The notes below the pieces were generated by a model. It was not told where the DNA came from, made no database searches, and saw only the letters and a list, made by a program, of their open reading frames with translations. This document shows, in pieces, positions 14,108-23,400 of a stretch of 34,314 nt of DNA (position 1 is its first letter; the number at the start of each line of letters is the position of its first letter). This DNA is from Clostridia bacterium (lineage in GTDB: Bacteria > Bacillota > Clostridia > Christensenellales > QALW01), in assembly GCA_017502165.1 (NCBI GenBank), contig JAFVVO010000024.1, forward strand, positions 95,269-129,582. The letters are read 5' to 3'. Position numbers and translations under genes: made by a program.

Positions 14108-15088
14108 TTATTCGTTGTATCCGTCAATAATTTCTTTCGCTAATGCGCAAAGCGCCGTTTTTACATCTTCGGGGTAAAGCACCTTCACCTTGTTGCCGAA
14201 CTGCATAAGCCAGGAGAGAAATACGGGGCTGACGCAGGCTTCCACCATAACCTCGAAGCCGTCGTCTGCGGGCGTGAGCATTAAATCCGCGCCGAAGCGG
14301 TCAATAAATACCCCAAGCAGACTTTTGTGGCAAAAAAGCTTTACCTTTTTTATTTCACCGCCGTACATACCAAACATTTTCTTTGAATAGGCGCCTGCAT
14401 CAAAGCGCGTCCAGTTATCAAAGCCCTGACGGTTAGAAAAAGAAACCGAAATGTTCATCATTTTATCTACGCGGTAATGCTTAAATATTTCGGATTTTTG
14501 GTCAAAGGCAACGAGATAATAGTTCTCGTCGTCCCAAATAAGCGCCCAAGGACTTGCAACGTATAATTCGCCCTGATGCCTGAAAACGCGGTTTTTGTGT
14601 ATATCCCAGTCGAAATAGCGGAAGGTGATTTGCTTGTTTTCCTTTATGGCAGACTGAATAATATCAACGTTGATGAACACACTTTCGTTCATTGACTTTA
14701 TTCTTTCGCGCATAACCACCGAATGCTGAAGCTCGGAAGCGTTTCCCTTACTTGTAAGGCTTTCAAGCTTTTTAATAAGCTGATTACTCTTTTTCTCGGT
14801 AATGAACTTTGAAGCCTGCACCGCGTCAACAAGAAGCTTTAACTCTGGCAACTCAAATTCCCTGTAAAGCAAATGGTATCCGTGCTTGCGGACAAATTCG
14901 ATTTCCGCACCGTAATCGTTAAGTAGCGCAATATCCTCGTAGATGGATTTTCTTTCAGCGCTGACACCCTTTTTGCTCAGAAGCGAAATAATTTCCTCCA
15001 TAGTAATATAGGTGTCCTCGTCAGTATGCGTCTTGAAAATATCGAGCAAATACAGAATTTTCAGTTTTTGGTTTGATGATTTTGCCAT
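14108..15088 (-). CDS. WYL-domain transcriptional regulator
   Basis: 326 residues from ATG at 15088; the TTG at 15106 lacks a ribosome site, whereas AGG stands five bases before 15088. N-terminal winged helix (about 1-70: QKLKILYLLDIFKTHTDEDTYITMEEIISLL, RKSIYEDIALLNDYGAEIEF), linker helices, then a WYL domain (about 140-215) with ITFRYFDW, YVASPWALIWDDENYYLVAFDQ and a C-terminal WCX extension. WYL domains sense ligands such as nucleic-acid derivatives; several regulate defence or DNA-repair genes. It starts 10 bases after the stop of the solute-binding protein gene, so it is cotranscribed with it. Its targets are unknown. Confidence 0.9.
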   Translation of the reverse strand: MAKSSNQKLKILYLLDIFKTHTDEDTYITMEEIISLLSKKGVSAERKSIYEDIALLNDYGAEIEFVRKHGYHLLYREFELPELKLLVDAVQASKFITEKKSNQLIKKLESLTSKGNASELQHSVVMRERIKSMNESVFINVDIIQSAIKENKQITFRYFDWDIHKNRVFRHQGELYVASPWALIWDDENYYLVAFDQKSEIFKHYRVDKMMNISVSFSNRQGFDNWTRFDAGAYSKKMFGMYGGEIKKVKLFCHKSLLGVFIDRFGADLMLTPADDGFEVMVEACVSPVFLSWLMQFGNKVKVLYPEDVKTALCALAKEIIDGYNE

Positions 15089-15098
15089 AAAAACCTCA

Positions 15099-16724
15099 TT
15101 ATTCAAAGGAAGTAAAGTACCAAGTGTTTATTTTTGCGTAAACGTTTGATTCACGGTGAATGTTTGCCACCGTCAGATTTTCGCGATATAAAAGAGTGTT
15201 CATCTCAAAGAACAAGCCAAGCTGAGGCAGGTCTCGGGAGAGAATTTTTTGTATCGAATGAACGGAAGTCTTTAATTCTTCAAGGTTTGCCGCCTTATCT
15301 ACCGAGGCAAGCGCCGAATTCATATCGGCAGAAGAATATTTTGAGAAATTTCCTTCACCGTTTGCATCAAAAACAAAGTGCAGGTTCGGTGTATCGGAAA
15401 GGTAGTATCCGCTTAACACCAGATGATAGCTTCCGCTTTTAACAACGTCCTTAAGGGCAGCTTCGGAAAGGGCAAAAACCTTCATTTTAATGCCCACCTT
15501 TTCCAAATCGTTTTTGATGTATTCCACCGCTTCAAGACGCACGGGGTTTGAGGGAGTGGAAATTACCACGGTGGTCAGCTCAATAGTAGTTGAGCCTGAC
15601 TCAAGATAGCCGTCACCGTTATTGTCCTTATACCCAAGCTGAGCAAGAAGCTCCTTAGCCTTTGAAATATTGTAGTCGTACTTGGTGTTGGATGCGCTGG
15701 AAAGCGACGTATCGTTAAAAAGAGGCTGTTCCGCGCCAGACGCCTTTGTTAAGTACACATTGTTGATAATTTTCGTTTTATTTATGGCATAGGCAATAGC
15801 CTTGCGGAAGGTTGTGCTTGAAACGTACGCCTGCTTTGTGTTATAGCCTAAAAACACGTAATCGCGGTCAAGATAGTTCTGTGCGTTTACGCCCGTTAAA
15901 AGCTCGTAATTTCCCGTTGTTTTAAGGCTTGAAGGTGCGCAGTCAAGCTCTCCTGCCTTAAAGGCCTCCAGCATTGATTCCGAATCTGCATATCCCGTTG
16001 CCACCACCTTTGAAATGTTGGGAAGCTTCTTCCACCACTTTGAAAAGGCGGAAAGCTCCATTTTAGTGTTTGTAAAGGTAAGTGAATCTACGCAGAAGCA
16101 ACCGCTTCCACGAGGAACGTCGAGGGTATTAGCCGGCTTGCCCTCATAATACCGCTGAGGCAACACGGGAATATTAAGTGCGTAAAGCAACGCATAGGAG
16201 TTGATTTTAGGATACACTATCAAGGTGTTTCCCGAGGCTTCGGCACGAAGCACGTACTTTGAAACGTCGGAATAATAAATACTGTCGGGATTAGCCAAAA
16301 TAGTGTTAATTGTCCAGGCGGCGTCGGCTCCGGTAATTTCGCCTAAATCCGAGTGCCAATGCACGTTGGTGCGCACCTGGAAAAGCCACACGGAACGAGA
16401 GGTATCGTACTTCCAGCTTTCCGCAATGCAGGCGGAGGGCTCGGATAAATCGTTAAACTCTATTAAAGGCTCAAAAATCATTGAAAATACGTTGCGCATC
16501 TGCATCTGCTTAACAAACAGAGGATGCATTGTCGCAGGCGACGCATTCATAGGAATACGCAAAACGCCTCCCTGCAACGCTTCCGTTGAGGAGTTATTTT
16601 GATTATTACTGTTGCCCGGCATAATTATGGGCTCATCCTCCTTTGGCGTACAGCCGCAGAAAAGGAGAACGCATAAAATCAAAACCGCAGTAAGCTTACG
16701 AATAAAGTTTTTTGTAAAAATCAT
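15099..16724 (-). CDS. Family 5 solute-binding lipoprotein (peptide/oligosaccharide ABC transporter type)
   Basis: 541 residues. A lipoprotein signal (basic MIFTKNFIRK, hydrophobic core, LLFCGC with the modified Cys probably at 26) leads into an SBP_bac_5 domain: GGVLRIPMNASPATMHPLF, FEPLIEFND, AESWKYDTSRSVWLFQVRTNVHWHSD and FRKAIAYAINKTKIINNVYL. Such proteins bind peptides, nickel or oligosaccharides on the outer face of the membrane and deliver them to an Opp/Dpp permease. No permease or ATPase gene is near, so it is an orphan binding protein or pairs with a distant transporter. It overlaps the upstream transglycosylase gene by 29 bases. With that neighbour, a role in sensing or salvaging cell-wall peptides is possible (inference). 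Confidence 0.9.
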   Translation of the reverse strand: MIFTKNFIRKLTAVLILCVLLFCGCTPKEDEPIIMPGNSNNQNNSSTEALQGGVLRIPMNASPATMHPLFVKQMQMRNVFSMIFEPLIEFNDLSEPSACIAESWKYDTSRSVWLFQVRTNVHWHSDLGEITGADAAWTINTILANPDSIYYSDVSKYVLRAEASGNTLIVYPKINSYALLYALNIPVLPQRYYEGKPANTLDVPRGSGCFCVDSLTFTNTKMELSAFSKWWKKLPNISKVVATGYADSESMLEAFKAGELDCAPSSLKTTGNYELLTGVNAQNYLDRDYVFLGYNTKQAYVSSTTFRKAIAYAINKTKIINNVYLTKASGAEQPLFNDTSLSSASNTKYDYNISKAKELLAQLGYKDNNGDGYLESGSTTIELTTVVISTPSNPVRLEAVEYIKNDLEKVGIKMKVFALSEAALKDVVKSGSYHLVLSGYYLSDTPNLHFVFDANGEGNFSKYSSADMNSALASVDKAANLEELKTSVHSIQKILSRDLPQLGLFFEMNTLLYRENLTVANIHRESNVYAKINTWYFTSFE

Positions 16725-17280
16725 ATCTGACAGACACCTTTTTCACATAATTTGACGTTTCCTCGTAGGGAATACGCTTAAGCGTTTTTCCGTCGGAGGA
16801 ATATTCGGGATTGTTAAGCCATTTTGCCACGTTGTTAGGTCCCCCGTTATAAGCGGCAAAAACAAGCTCGGGGGAGGAAAAACGGTTGGACAGATACGCA
16901 AGATAGCAGCAGCCCATTCGCACGTTTTGATCCGGATCCTTTAAGTTGATTTCGTCGTACCCGAGAGAATATTTTTCATTAAGCCAGGAGGCAGTATCGG
17001 GCATAAGCTGCATAAGGCCTATAGCGCCTGCGTGGGATTCAGCCTCAGGGTCAAAGCCGCTTTCGGTATTTATTATTGCGTAAACGAGATACTTATCCAG
17101 CGAATATTCGGCAGAATATTTTTCCACCTGCTCCTGAAATTTTATGGGAAGCCTTTTTTCAAGGGCGTTATTTCCCCAAACGAACACCAAATAAAGCAGT
17201 GCCGCTAAAATTGCCGCCGTTATAAGAATTTTATGCCAGGACCTTTGAAAATAGGTCGGCTTGTCTTCTCTGTTAAACAT
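16696..17280 (-). CDS. Membrane-anchored lytic transglycosylase (Slt70-like SLT domain)
   Basis: 194 residues: short cytoplasmic N-terminus, one membrane helix (about 17-35, ILITAAILAALLYLVFVWG), then an SLT domain with the catalytic Glu E73 in NTESGFDP, the signature SHAGAIGLMQLMPDTASWL (82-100) and AAYNGGPNNVAKWL. It cleaves the MurNAc-GlcNAc bond of peptidoglycan to form a 1,6-anhydro end and acts outside the membrane. It overlaps coaE by eight bases upstream and the binding-protein gene downstream, so it belongs to the polA-coaE operon. In several Clostridia a similar gene follows coaE, to my recollection. Confidence 0.95.
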   Translation of the reverse strand: MFNREDKPTYFQRSWHKILITAAILAALLYLVFVWGNNALEKRLPIKFQEQVEKYSAEYSLDKYLVYAIINTESGFDPEAESHAGAIGLMQLMPDTASWLNEKYSLGYDEINLKDPDQNVRMGCCYLAYLSNRFSSPELVFAAYNGGPNNVAKWLNNPEYSSDGKTLKRIPYEETSNYVKKVSVRYDFYKKLYS

Positions 17281-17863
17281 AATTTAATTCCTCTAAAACC
17301 TTGTCTATCTGTTTAACCGTTTCGTCTATTGTGCCGTTATTGTCGATAACGAAATCGGATTTACTGCTTCTCTCTTGGTCGGTCATCTGATTTTCTATTC
17401 TTGCCAACACTTCATGTCTGCTGATTTTAGACCGCGCCATTGCGCGAGAAACACGGGTTTCCTTTTCGCAAACAACACAAAGAGTTTTATTGCATTTTTT
17501 ATCAAGCCCCGATTCAAACAAAAGAGGCACGTCAAGAATAATAATCGGACAATTCTTTTGTTGAAGCAATTTAAGCTCTCTGTCGATTTCCTCAATAATA
17601 AGGGGGTGCAAAATACTGTTGAGCTGCCGGGTTCTTTCTTTATTTCCAAAGCAGAACTGACCTAACTTCTGCCTGTCAAGTCTTCCGCAAACAAAGAACT
17701 CCTCGCCAAATGCCTTTTTTATCGCCTTGGCGCCGACAGAATTTTTACCCGTAATTTTGTGGGAAATGGCGTCCGCATCAACGACGGGCAGATTTTTGCT
17801 TTTGAGATAATCCGAAACGGTGCTTTTGCCTGAGGCAATACCGCCGGTAACACCTAAAATCAT
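17273..17863 (-). CDS. coaE: Dephospho-CoA kinase
   Basis: 196 residues, usual length. P-loop GGIASGKST (7-15), the substrate segment VDADAISHKI, LDVPLLFESGLD (CoaE family core) and ARIENQMTDQERSSKSDFVIDNNG near the end. It catalyses the last step of coenzyme A synthesis. It overlaps the polA stop by four bases (ATGA), a tight coupling common in Firmicutes, where polA and coaE often sit together. Confidence 0.97.
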   Translation of the reverse strand: MILGVTGGIASGKSTVSDYLKSKNLPVVDADAISHKITGKNSVGAKAIKKAFGEEFFVCGRLDRQKLGQFCFGNKERTRQLNSILHPLIIEEIDRELKLLQQKNCPIIILDVPLLFESGLDKKCNKTLCVVCEKETRVSRAMARSKISRHEVLARIENQMTDQERSSKSDFVIDNNGTIDETVKQIDKVLEELNYV

Positions 17864-20355
17864 TTTAGTTCAAACCATGTCCTTCCTGAATTAACGTCTG
17901 TGGTAAGGGGTACGGAAAGTTCAAGCACGCTTTCCATAACGGACGAAAGCATTTTCTTGCATTCCTCCGCATAATCCTTATGCACCTCGATAATAAGCTC
18001 ATCGTGAACCTGCAAAATAAGCTTACCCAGATGCTTTTTTTCTTCAAGCTTTTCGTGCACCTTAAGCATAGCAAGCTTAATAACGTCTGCCGCAGAGCCC
18101 TGAATGGGCGCGTTCATGGCAACACGCTCACCGAAGGAGCGCACGTTGAAGTTCTGGGCGCGAAGCTGAGGAATTTCACGTCTTCTGCCTAAAACCGTTA
18201 AAGCGTAGCCGCATTGCTTTGCCTTTTGCACGCTTAAGCTAAGGTATTCCTTTACCTTGGGATATTTTTCAAAATACTTTTCCATAAATTCTGCCGCTTC
18301 TTTGCGGGTAGAATGAATGTTTTTAGCAAGTCCGAAATCACTTATGCCGTAAACAATACCGAAGTTTACCGCCTTAGCCTTGCCTCGCTGGGCAGAGGTA
18401 ACGTTTTCAATGCTTTCGCCAAAGACCTCTGCGGCGGTGCGGGCGTGAATGTCCTCGTTGTTGTTAAAGGAGGAAATAAGTGTTTCGTCACCTGAAAGAT
18501 GGGCTAAGATGCGAAGCTCAATCTGTGAATAGTCCGCATTGACTAAAACGTAATCTTCCTTTTCTGCCAAGAACGCCTTGCGGATACTTCTGCCTGAAGC
18601 ATAACGAACGGGAATGTTCTGCAGGTTAGGTTCGGTGCTTGAAATTCTGCCCGTTGCCGTAACCGCCTGATTAAAGGTGGAGTGTATTCTGCCGTCCTTA
18701 TGGGAAATAAGCGAGAACATACCGTCAACATAGGTGCTTTTAAGCTTTTGTAATTGGCGGTATTCCATAATAGGCTCGATAATGGGGTGATCAAGGGACT
18801 CCAGCACATCGTTATCCGTAGAATAACCGCGTTTGGTCTTCTTTTGGGCAGGCAGGCCCAGGTCAACGAACAAAACGTCACTAAGCTGAACGGGACTGTT
18901 AATGTTAAACTCCTTGCCTGCAAGGAAGTAAATATCTTTAGTTAATTGGTTAAGTCGGGATGAAAACTCTGCGCCAAGGGCGGAAAGCACCTGACTATCC
19001 ACGTAAAAGCCCGTTTTCTCCATAGAGAAAAGCACCTTTACCAAGGGAAGCTCAACTTCTTTATAAAGGGGCATTAGATTGCGTGCTTCCAATGCCTTTT
19101 CCTGCTTAGCGTGGACGAACAAAATTGCGGCGGCGCCTTTATCGCAGCCGTAACGCTGACATATTTTGTCGAAAGAAAAGTCTTCACTGCCTGCGTCCAG
19201 CAAATATTCCGCAAGCATTATGTCGCCGTCAATGGAAGAAATATCTTCAAATTTGTGCATTGCCTTTTTAGCATCAAAGAAATACTTTTTAACTAAAGGA
19301 TCTTTTAATGTAGGGGCGAGCTTATCAAGAACTTCGTCTTCGGTTGCCCCAAGAGAGAACAAATCATAAGAAAGGCTTGCGGTAAACTGTGTTTTTTCGT
19401 CTATAGCAACGGAAATTTCATCTTCGCCGAAATAAACTGCAAGCTGATTGCCCGAAAAAACAAACTCGCTGAAATCTTTGTTTTCAGGCTTAAATACTTC
19501 CTCTTCTGCGTTAACGCGCTCAAGAAGTGACTTAAACTGATATTTCTTAAATATTGCCCCTGCAACCTCATCGGAGGCGGGAGCGTATTTAGTTTGGCTG
19601 AGAGGCTCAACGGGAACGGAGCGCACAATGGTGGCAAGAAATTTGCTCTCGTAGGCGCTATCCTTGCCTGCACGGATTTTCTCGCCCATTTTGCCTGAAA
19701 TTTCGTCGGCGTGAGCGTAGAGCTCATCAATATTGCCGTATTTTTCTATTAAGGAAAGGGCGGTTTTCTCGCCAACGCCTGCAACACCGGGAATATTGTC
19801 CGAGGAGTCACCCATAAGCGCCTTAAGGTCGCAAACCTGGTCAGCGTTAACTCCGTAATTTTCTTTTAAGTTTTCGGGTGTCAGCTTAACCACGTCGGAG
19901 ATACCCTTTTTAGTAAACCATACCGTAACGTTTGGGGAAACCAACTGAAAGGAATCGCGGTCACCCGTTAAAACGGCACATTCTCCGCCTTCTTCTTCGA
20001 CTAAACGGGCGTAAGTTCCGATAATGTCGTCCGCCTCAAAGCCTTTAAGAGAAAAGCAGAACACACCTAAATCTTTAAGCACTTGCTGCAAAAGCGGGAT
20101 TTGCGGACGAAGCTCCTGAGGCATTTCCTTTCTGCCTGCCTTGTATTCGGCAAAGCGCTGGTGGCGGAAAGTGGGATGCTTAATATCAAAGGCACAAACC
20201 ACGTTGTCGGGTGCGTATTCGTCAACAACCTTATAAAACATCTTCAAAAAGCCGTAAACTGCGTTGGTATAAACGCCCTCGTCAGTTGAAAGCACGGGCA
20301 GAGCGTAAAATGCACGGTTAATAAGGCTGTTACCGTCAATTAAAAGGGTTTTCAT
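17860..20355 (-). CDS. polA: DNA polymerase I
   Basis: 831 residues from ATG at 20355, which follows AAGGAG; the ATG at 20379 lies inside a hairpin stem and has no ribosome site. An N-terminal 5'-3' exonuclease (TLLIDGNSLINRAFYALP, CAFDIKHPTFRH, AVLTGDRDSFQL, LMGDSSDNIPGVAGVGEKTA) is followed by a degenerate 3'-5' exonuclease-like region lacking the carboxylate motifs, as in many Gram-positive enzymes. The C-terminal polymerase has motif A NADYSQIELRILAHLSGD, motif B RGKAKAVNFGIVYGISDFGLA and motif C QVHDELIIEV. Role: Okazaki-fragment processing and repair. It lies 63 bp after the giant glycosyltransferase gene. Confidence 0.97.
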   Translation of the reverse strand: MKTLLIDGNSLINRAFYALPVLSTDEGVYTNAVYGFLKMFYKVVDEYAPDNVVCAFDIKHPTFRHQRFAEYKAGRKEMPQELRPQIPLLQQVLKDLGVFCFSLKGFEADDIIGTYARLVEEEGGECAVLTGDRDSFQLVSPNVTVWFTKKGISDVVKLTPENLKENYGVNADQVCDLKALMGDSSDNIPGVAGVGEKTALSLIEKYGNIDELYAHADEISGKMGEKIRAGKDSAYESKFLATIVRSVPVEPLSQTKYAPASDEVAGAIFKKYQFKSLLERVNAEEEVFKPENKDFSEFVFSGNQLAVYFGEDEISVAIDEKTQFTASLSYDLFSLGATEDEVLDKLAPTLKDPLVKKYFFDAKKAMHKFEDISSIDGDIMLAEYLLDAGSEDFSFDKICQRYGCDKGAAAILFVHAKQEKALEARNLMPLYKEVELPLVKVLFSMEKTGFYVDSQVLSALGAEFSSRLNQLTKDIYFLAGKEFNINSPVQLSDVLFVDLGLPAQKKTKRGYSTDNDVLESLDHPIIEPIMEYRQLQKLKSTYVDGMFSLISHKDGRIHSTFNQAVTATGRISSTEPNLQNIPVRYASGRSIRKAFLAEKEDYVLVNADYSQIELRILAHLSGDETLISSFNNNEDIHARTAAEVFGESIENVTSAQRGKAKAVNFGIVYGISDFGLAKNIHSTRKEAAEFMEKYFEKYPKVKEYLSLSVQKAKQCGYALTVLGRRREIPQLRAQNFNVRSFGERVAMNAPIQGSAADVIKLAMLKVHEKLEEKKHLGKLILQVHDELIIEVHKDYAEECKKMLSSVMESVLELSVPLTTDVNSGRTWFELK

Positions 20356-20374
20356 ATTTTCTCCTTTAGAATGC

Positions 20375-20404
20375 GCCATAAATCAGCAACCGCTGATTTA
20401 TGGC
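20375..20404. promoter_or_regulatory. Perfect 13-bp hairpin between the glycosyltransferase gene and polA
   Basis: GCCATAAATCAGC / GCTGATTTATGGC with a four-base loop, ending about ten bases before the polA ribosome site. Neither strand has a T-run after the stem, so it is not a typical terminator. Possible mRNA processing, stability or attenuation element. Confidence 0.6.
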
Positions 20405-20418
20405 AATATTTCAGTTAA

Positions 20419-23400
20419 TTATCTGAACCAAGCGGCAAACCAGGAGGGAAGCCAACGAAGGAAATCGTTAACGTAATCACGGGAGACGCTTGTGCCTGTC
20501 CAAACGGGCTTGAACATAATAAACAGAATAAGTGCAAACACAATAAGTCCAACGGTAATATAGGTGCTTGCCTTAGGATATTTCCGCCAGGCGTGGCGCA
20601 GGCAATAAACTGTAAACAGAATTATAAAGGGAACAGATGCAAAGTAATGATAAATAAAGATGCATCTGCTGATGCCCACCCAGGGAAGCAGGTTGCAGGC
20701 TAAGCCAAGAGCAAGGAATAAAAGCAAACGTGTATCGCGCTCTTTTTTGTCAGTTAGCTTTTCGTCGCCGGGAGCAAACCAGGCTAACATTCCCGTTGCG
20801 GAAGCCGTTTCCAGCTTGGAGGAATAGCCTAAATAGCGTTTAATGCAAAGTCCGAGGCCGACTAACGTGCAAACGAGACCTGAATACCAAACCGCAGGGT
20901 TGCCAAAGGAATAAATGCAAGCCATATTGGTTGCATCCGATGGTCCTGCATAGAAGAACATAGGCAAGTACATTACCGGCCAGGTGTACCAGTCACTCTG
21001 ATAGTTGTGGGTTGCCTGCAGTTTTGAGTGATAAGAAAACATATCCTTCTGATTATCTAATATAATCTCAAGCCAATGTCTCGTTTCGCCCTCTGCATTG
21101 AAATAGGGGTAATATGATGCGCAATAGATAATCGCGGGAATGATAATAAATACGCCGATACAGAAAAGCAAGGTAAGAATAGTGTTTTTCGGGAACACCT
21201 TAATAATGCGGTTAAGGTACGCCTTTTCTTCTCCCTCGGTTTTATCATAGCATTTCAGCGCGGTAAAATATTCGCTTCCTCTGCGGAAAAGGGTAATGAA
21301 GAAAATTACCGCAAGTCCTGCGCCTGCGTAGAGGCATATCCACTTGCTTGCGGCGCCAAGTCCAAAGGAAAGTCCGCAAAGACCTAAGGGAATAAATGTT
21401 TTCCATAAGGGCATATCATAGAAGCTGATGGAATAATACCAGTACATAAACAGGAACATCAGAATTATGAACAGTACCCCGTAGGAGTCAATGGTAGCAA
21501 TTCTCGTCTGAACAAAGTGCATACCGTCCAGCGCCATTAAAAGCGTTGCCACCGTTGCCCAAGAGGTTTTTCTAAAAAGCAACAGCGCAAGGAAGAATAT
21601 GGCAGGAAGCATCAGAACACCTGCTAAGGTGCCTGCAAAGCGCCAGGCAAAAGGCGTCATTCCCATTAAGGAGATGCACCAGGACATCATATCCTTGCCT
21701 AAGGGCGGATGAGTCCATTCGTAAATGGAAAGTCCGTTAAGGCTTTCATAGGCAGTACGGGCGTGATAAATTTCGTCAAAATACATACTGTTCATATATG
21801 TTGCGCCCTCGCTTGGAACAAGGTGTTGCTCGTCAAAGAGCAGCTTGCCCGAAAGCTCTGATTGGCTTGAAGCGTAAACGTCCTTTATTTTAATTGGCTC
21901 CGTAGCGTCCTCGGAAGTAAAGAAGCCCATTTCAATCAGCTTCATATAGCTGCTGTCGGCGCAAACCATAACGTATCGCGCCTGCTTAATCTCGTTAAAC
22001 TCCATTTTGTGCCAGTAATAGAGATTTCCCGGCTCAACGGAATAGGAACGAAGCTTGTGCCAATCCTGACCGTCCTGGGACAGATACACCGTAAAGGCGC
22101 CCTGACAAACGCTTGTGAAGTAATATCCGCGCTCAACGTCGGTGATTTCACCAAAGTCCGCAATAACGTAATCGGAGCAGGACGAAATCTTCCAAAAAGA
22201 TGCGTTTTCATCATTAAGGTGCGTCTCAAGCAAGCGGGAATCCGCAAAGCAGGAATAAACCGAGGAGGATGCAGAAAGCTCTTCACCGTTAACGTCAAAA
22301 ACTCGGGCAACCTCTATTCTCTCCTCCTCCTGCATAAATGCAAGACTGCGAAGCGCCATTGAGTCAACGCCCGAAACAAGCACTCTGCTTGTGGGAATAA
22401 GATCCTCGGAGAAATAGATAAATTCGCCGTTAGTCCAGCCGTCAAAGCCGGAGTATGCCGTAACGCTAACCAGACCGGTCCACTCCTCCTTGGAGGTGCT
22501 TTGAGGCATTTTGTCTGTGGGAGCAAAAACGGTCACACCGTCTCCGCCCTCAGAATAGGAAACGTTGGCTAAAACCTCGGTTATAACGGCGGGAGAAGCA
22601 AATTCTACGATAAATTCTCCTCCGTCAGACCAGGGAACAAGCTCTTTTTCGTGGACAATATCAAGCGTAAAGGAGTCCTGCTCATCAATAAGATTATTGG
22701 GGTTCACCTTTGCGTCGGCAGGAAGCACCTGCTGAGTAACCGATTGGATTTCTACGGGTGCTCCGTCCTTCAGAACTGCGAACTCGTTAAGTGAAAGCGC
22801 AGAAAGTACGTTTAATTTAACGTATCTTGCTTCCGCCTTTCCGCCTGAAACGTTCCAAATGCCCTCCTTGTCACTGTTAAGAGCGCAGGAGGTGTATTTT
22901 TTGTAATTTTCACCGTCAAGGGAAATAAGCACGTCAAACTCGCCGTCATAAGAGTCGGGATAATAGGCTATGGAATCAAATTCCTTAACCGAGCCTAAAT
23001 CAAAGGTGGCGGTGGCTGAGCCGCTTGAAGAATGCCAGAAGCTTTGAGCAGATTCTGTGTTGCCAAGGTTAGTAAAGGCAACGCAGGCGTAGATAGCGGT
23101 AATTAAAAGACAGATTATAACGTCCTTAAGGGTAACCCTTTTAATTGCAAAATCCTTGCGTGCGAAAAGCTTTTTAAGCTTTTTATCTTGGGAAGCCTTT
23201 GCTTCGCCCTCTGCCTCAACTGTTTCATCCTTTTCCTCAAGCAAGCTTTGTCTTTCCTGCTTTGTGAACAAAAGGCTAACGGAAACAAAGGCGTGGTAAA
23301 TAAACGCAATAACGGTTAATCCGCTGAAGATAAGGAAGAAGGGATCAGCCTTATCCATATACGTTTTAAGATCGGAATAGATGTAAAGCACGCAAGCGGT

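Noticed and set aside
13924-14127. 67-codon minus-strand frame
   Set aside because: It crosses the WYL terminator, lacks a ribosome site and overlaps the better 56-residue frame in another phase.
17395-17665. Open frames on both strands inside coaE
   Set aside because: Shadows of coaE, which has all family motifs in its own frame.
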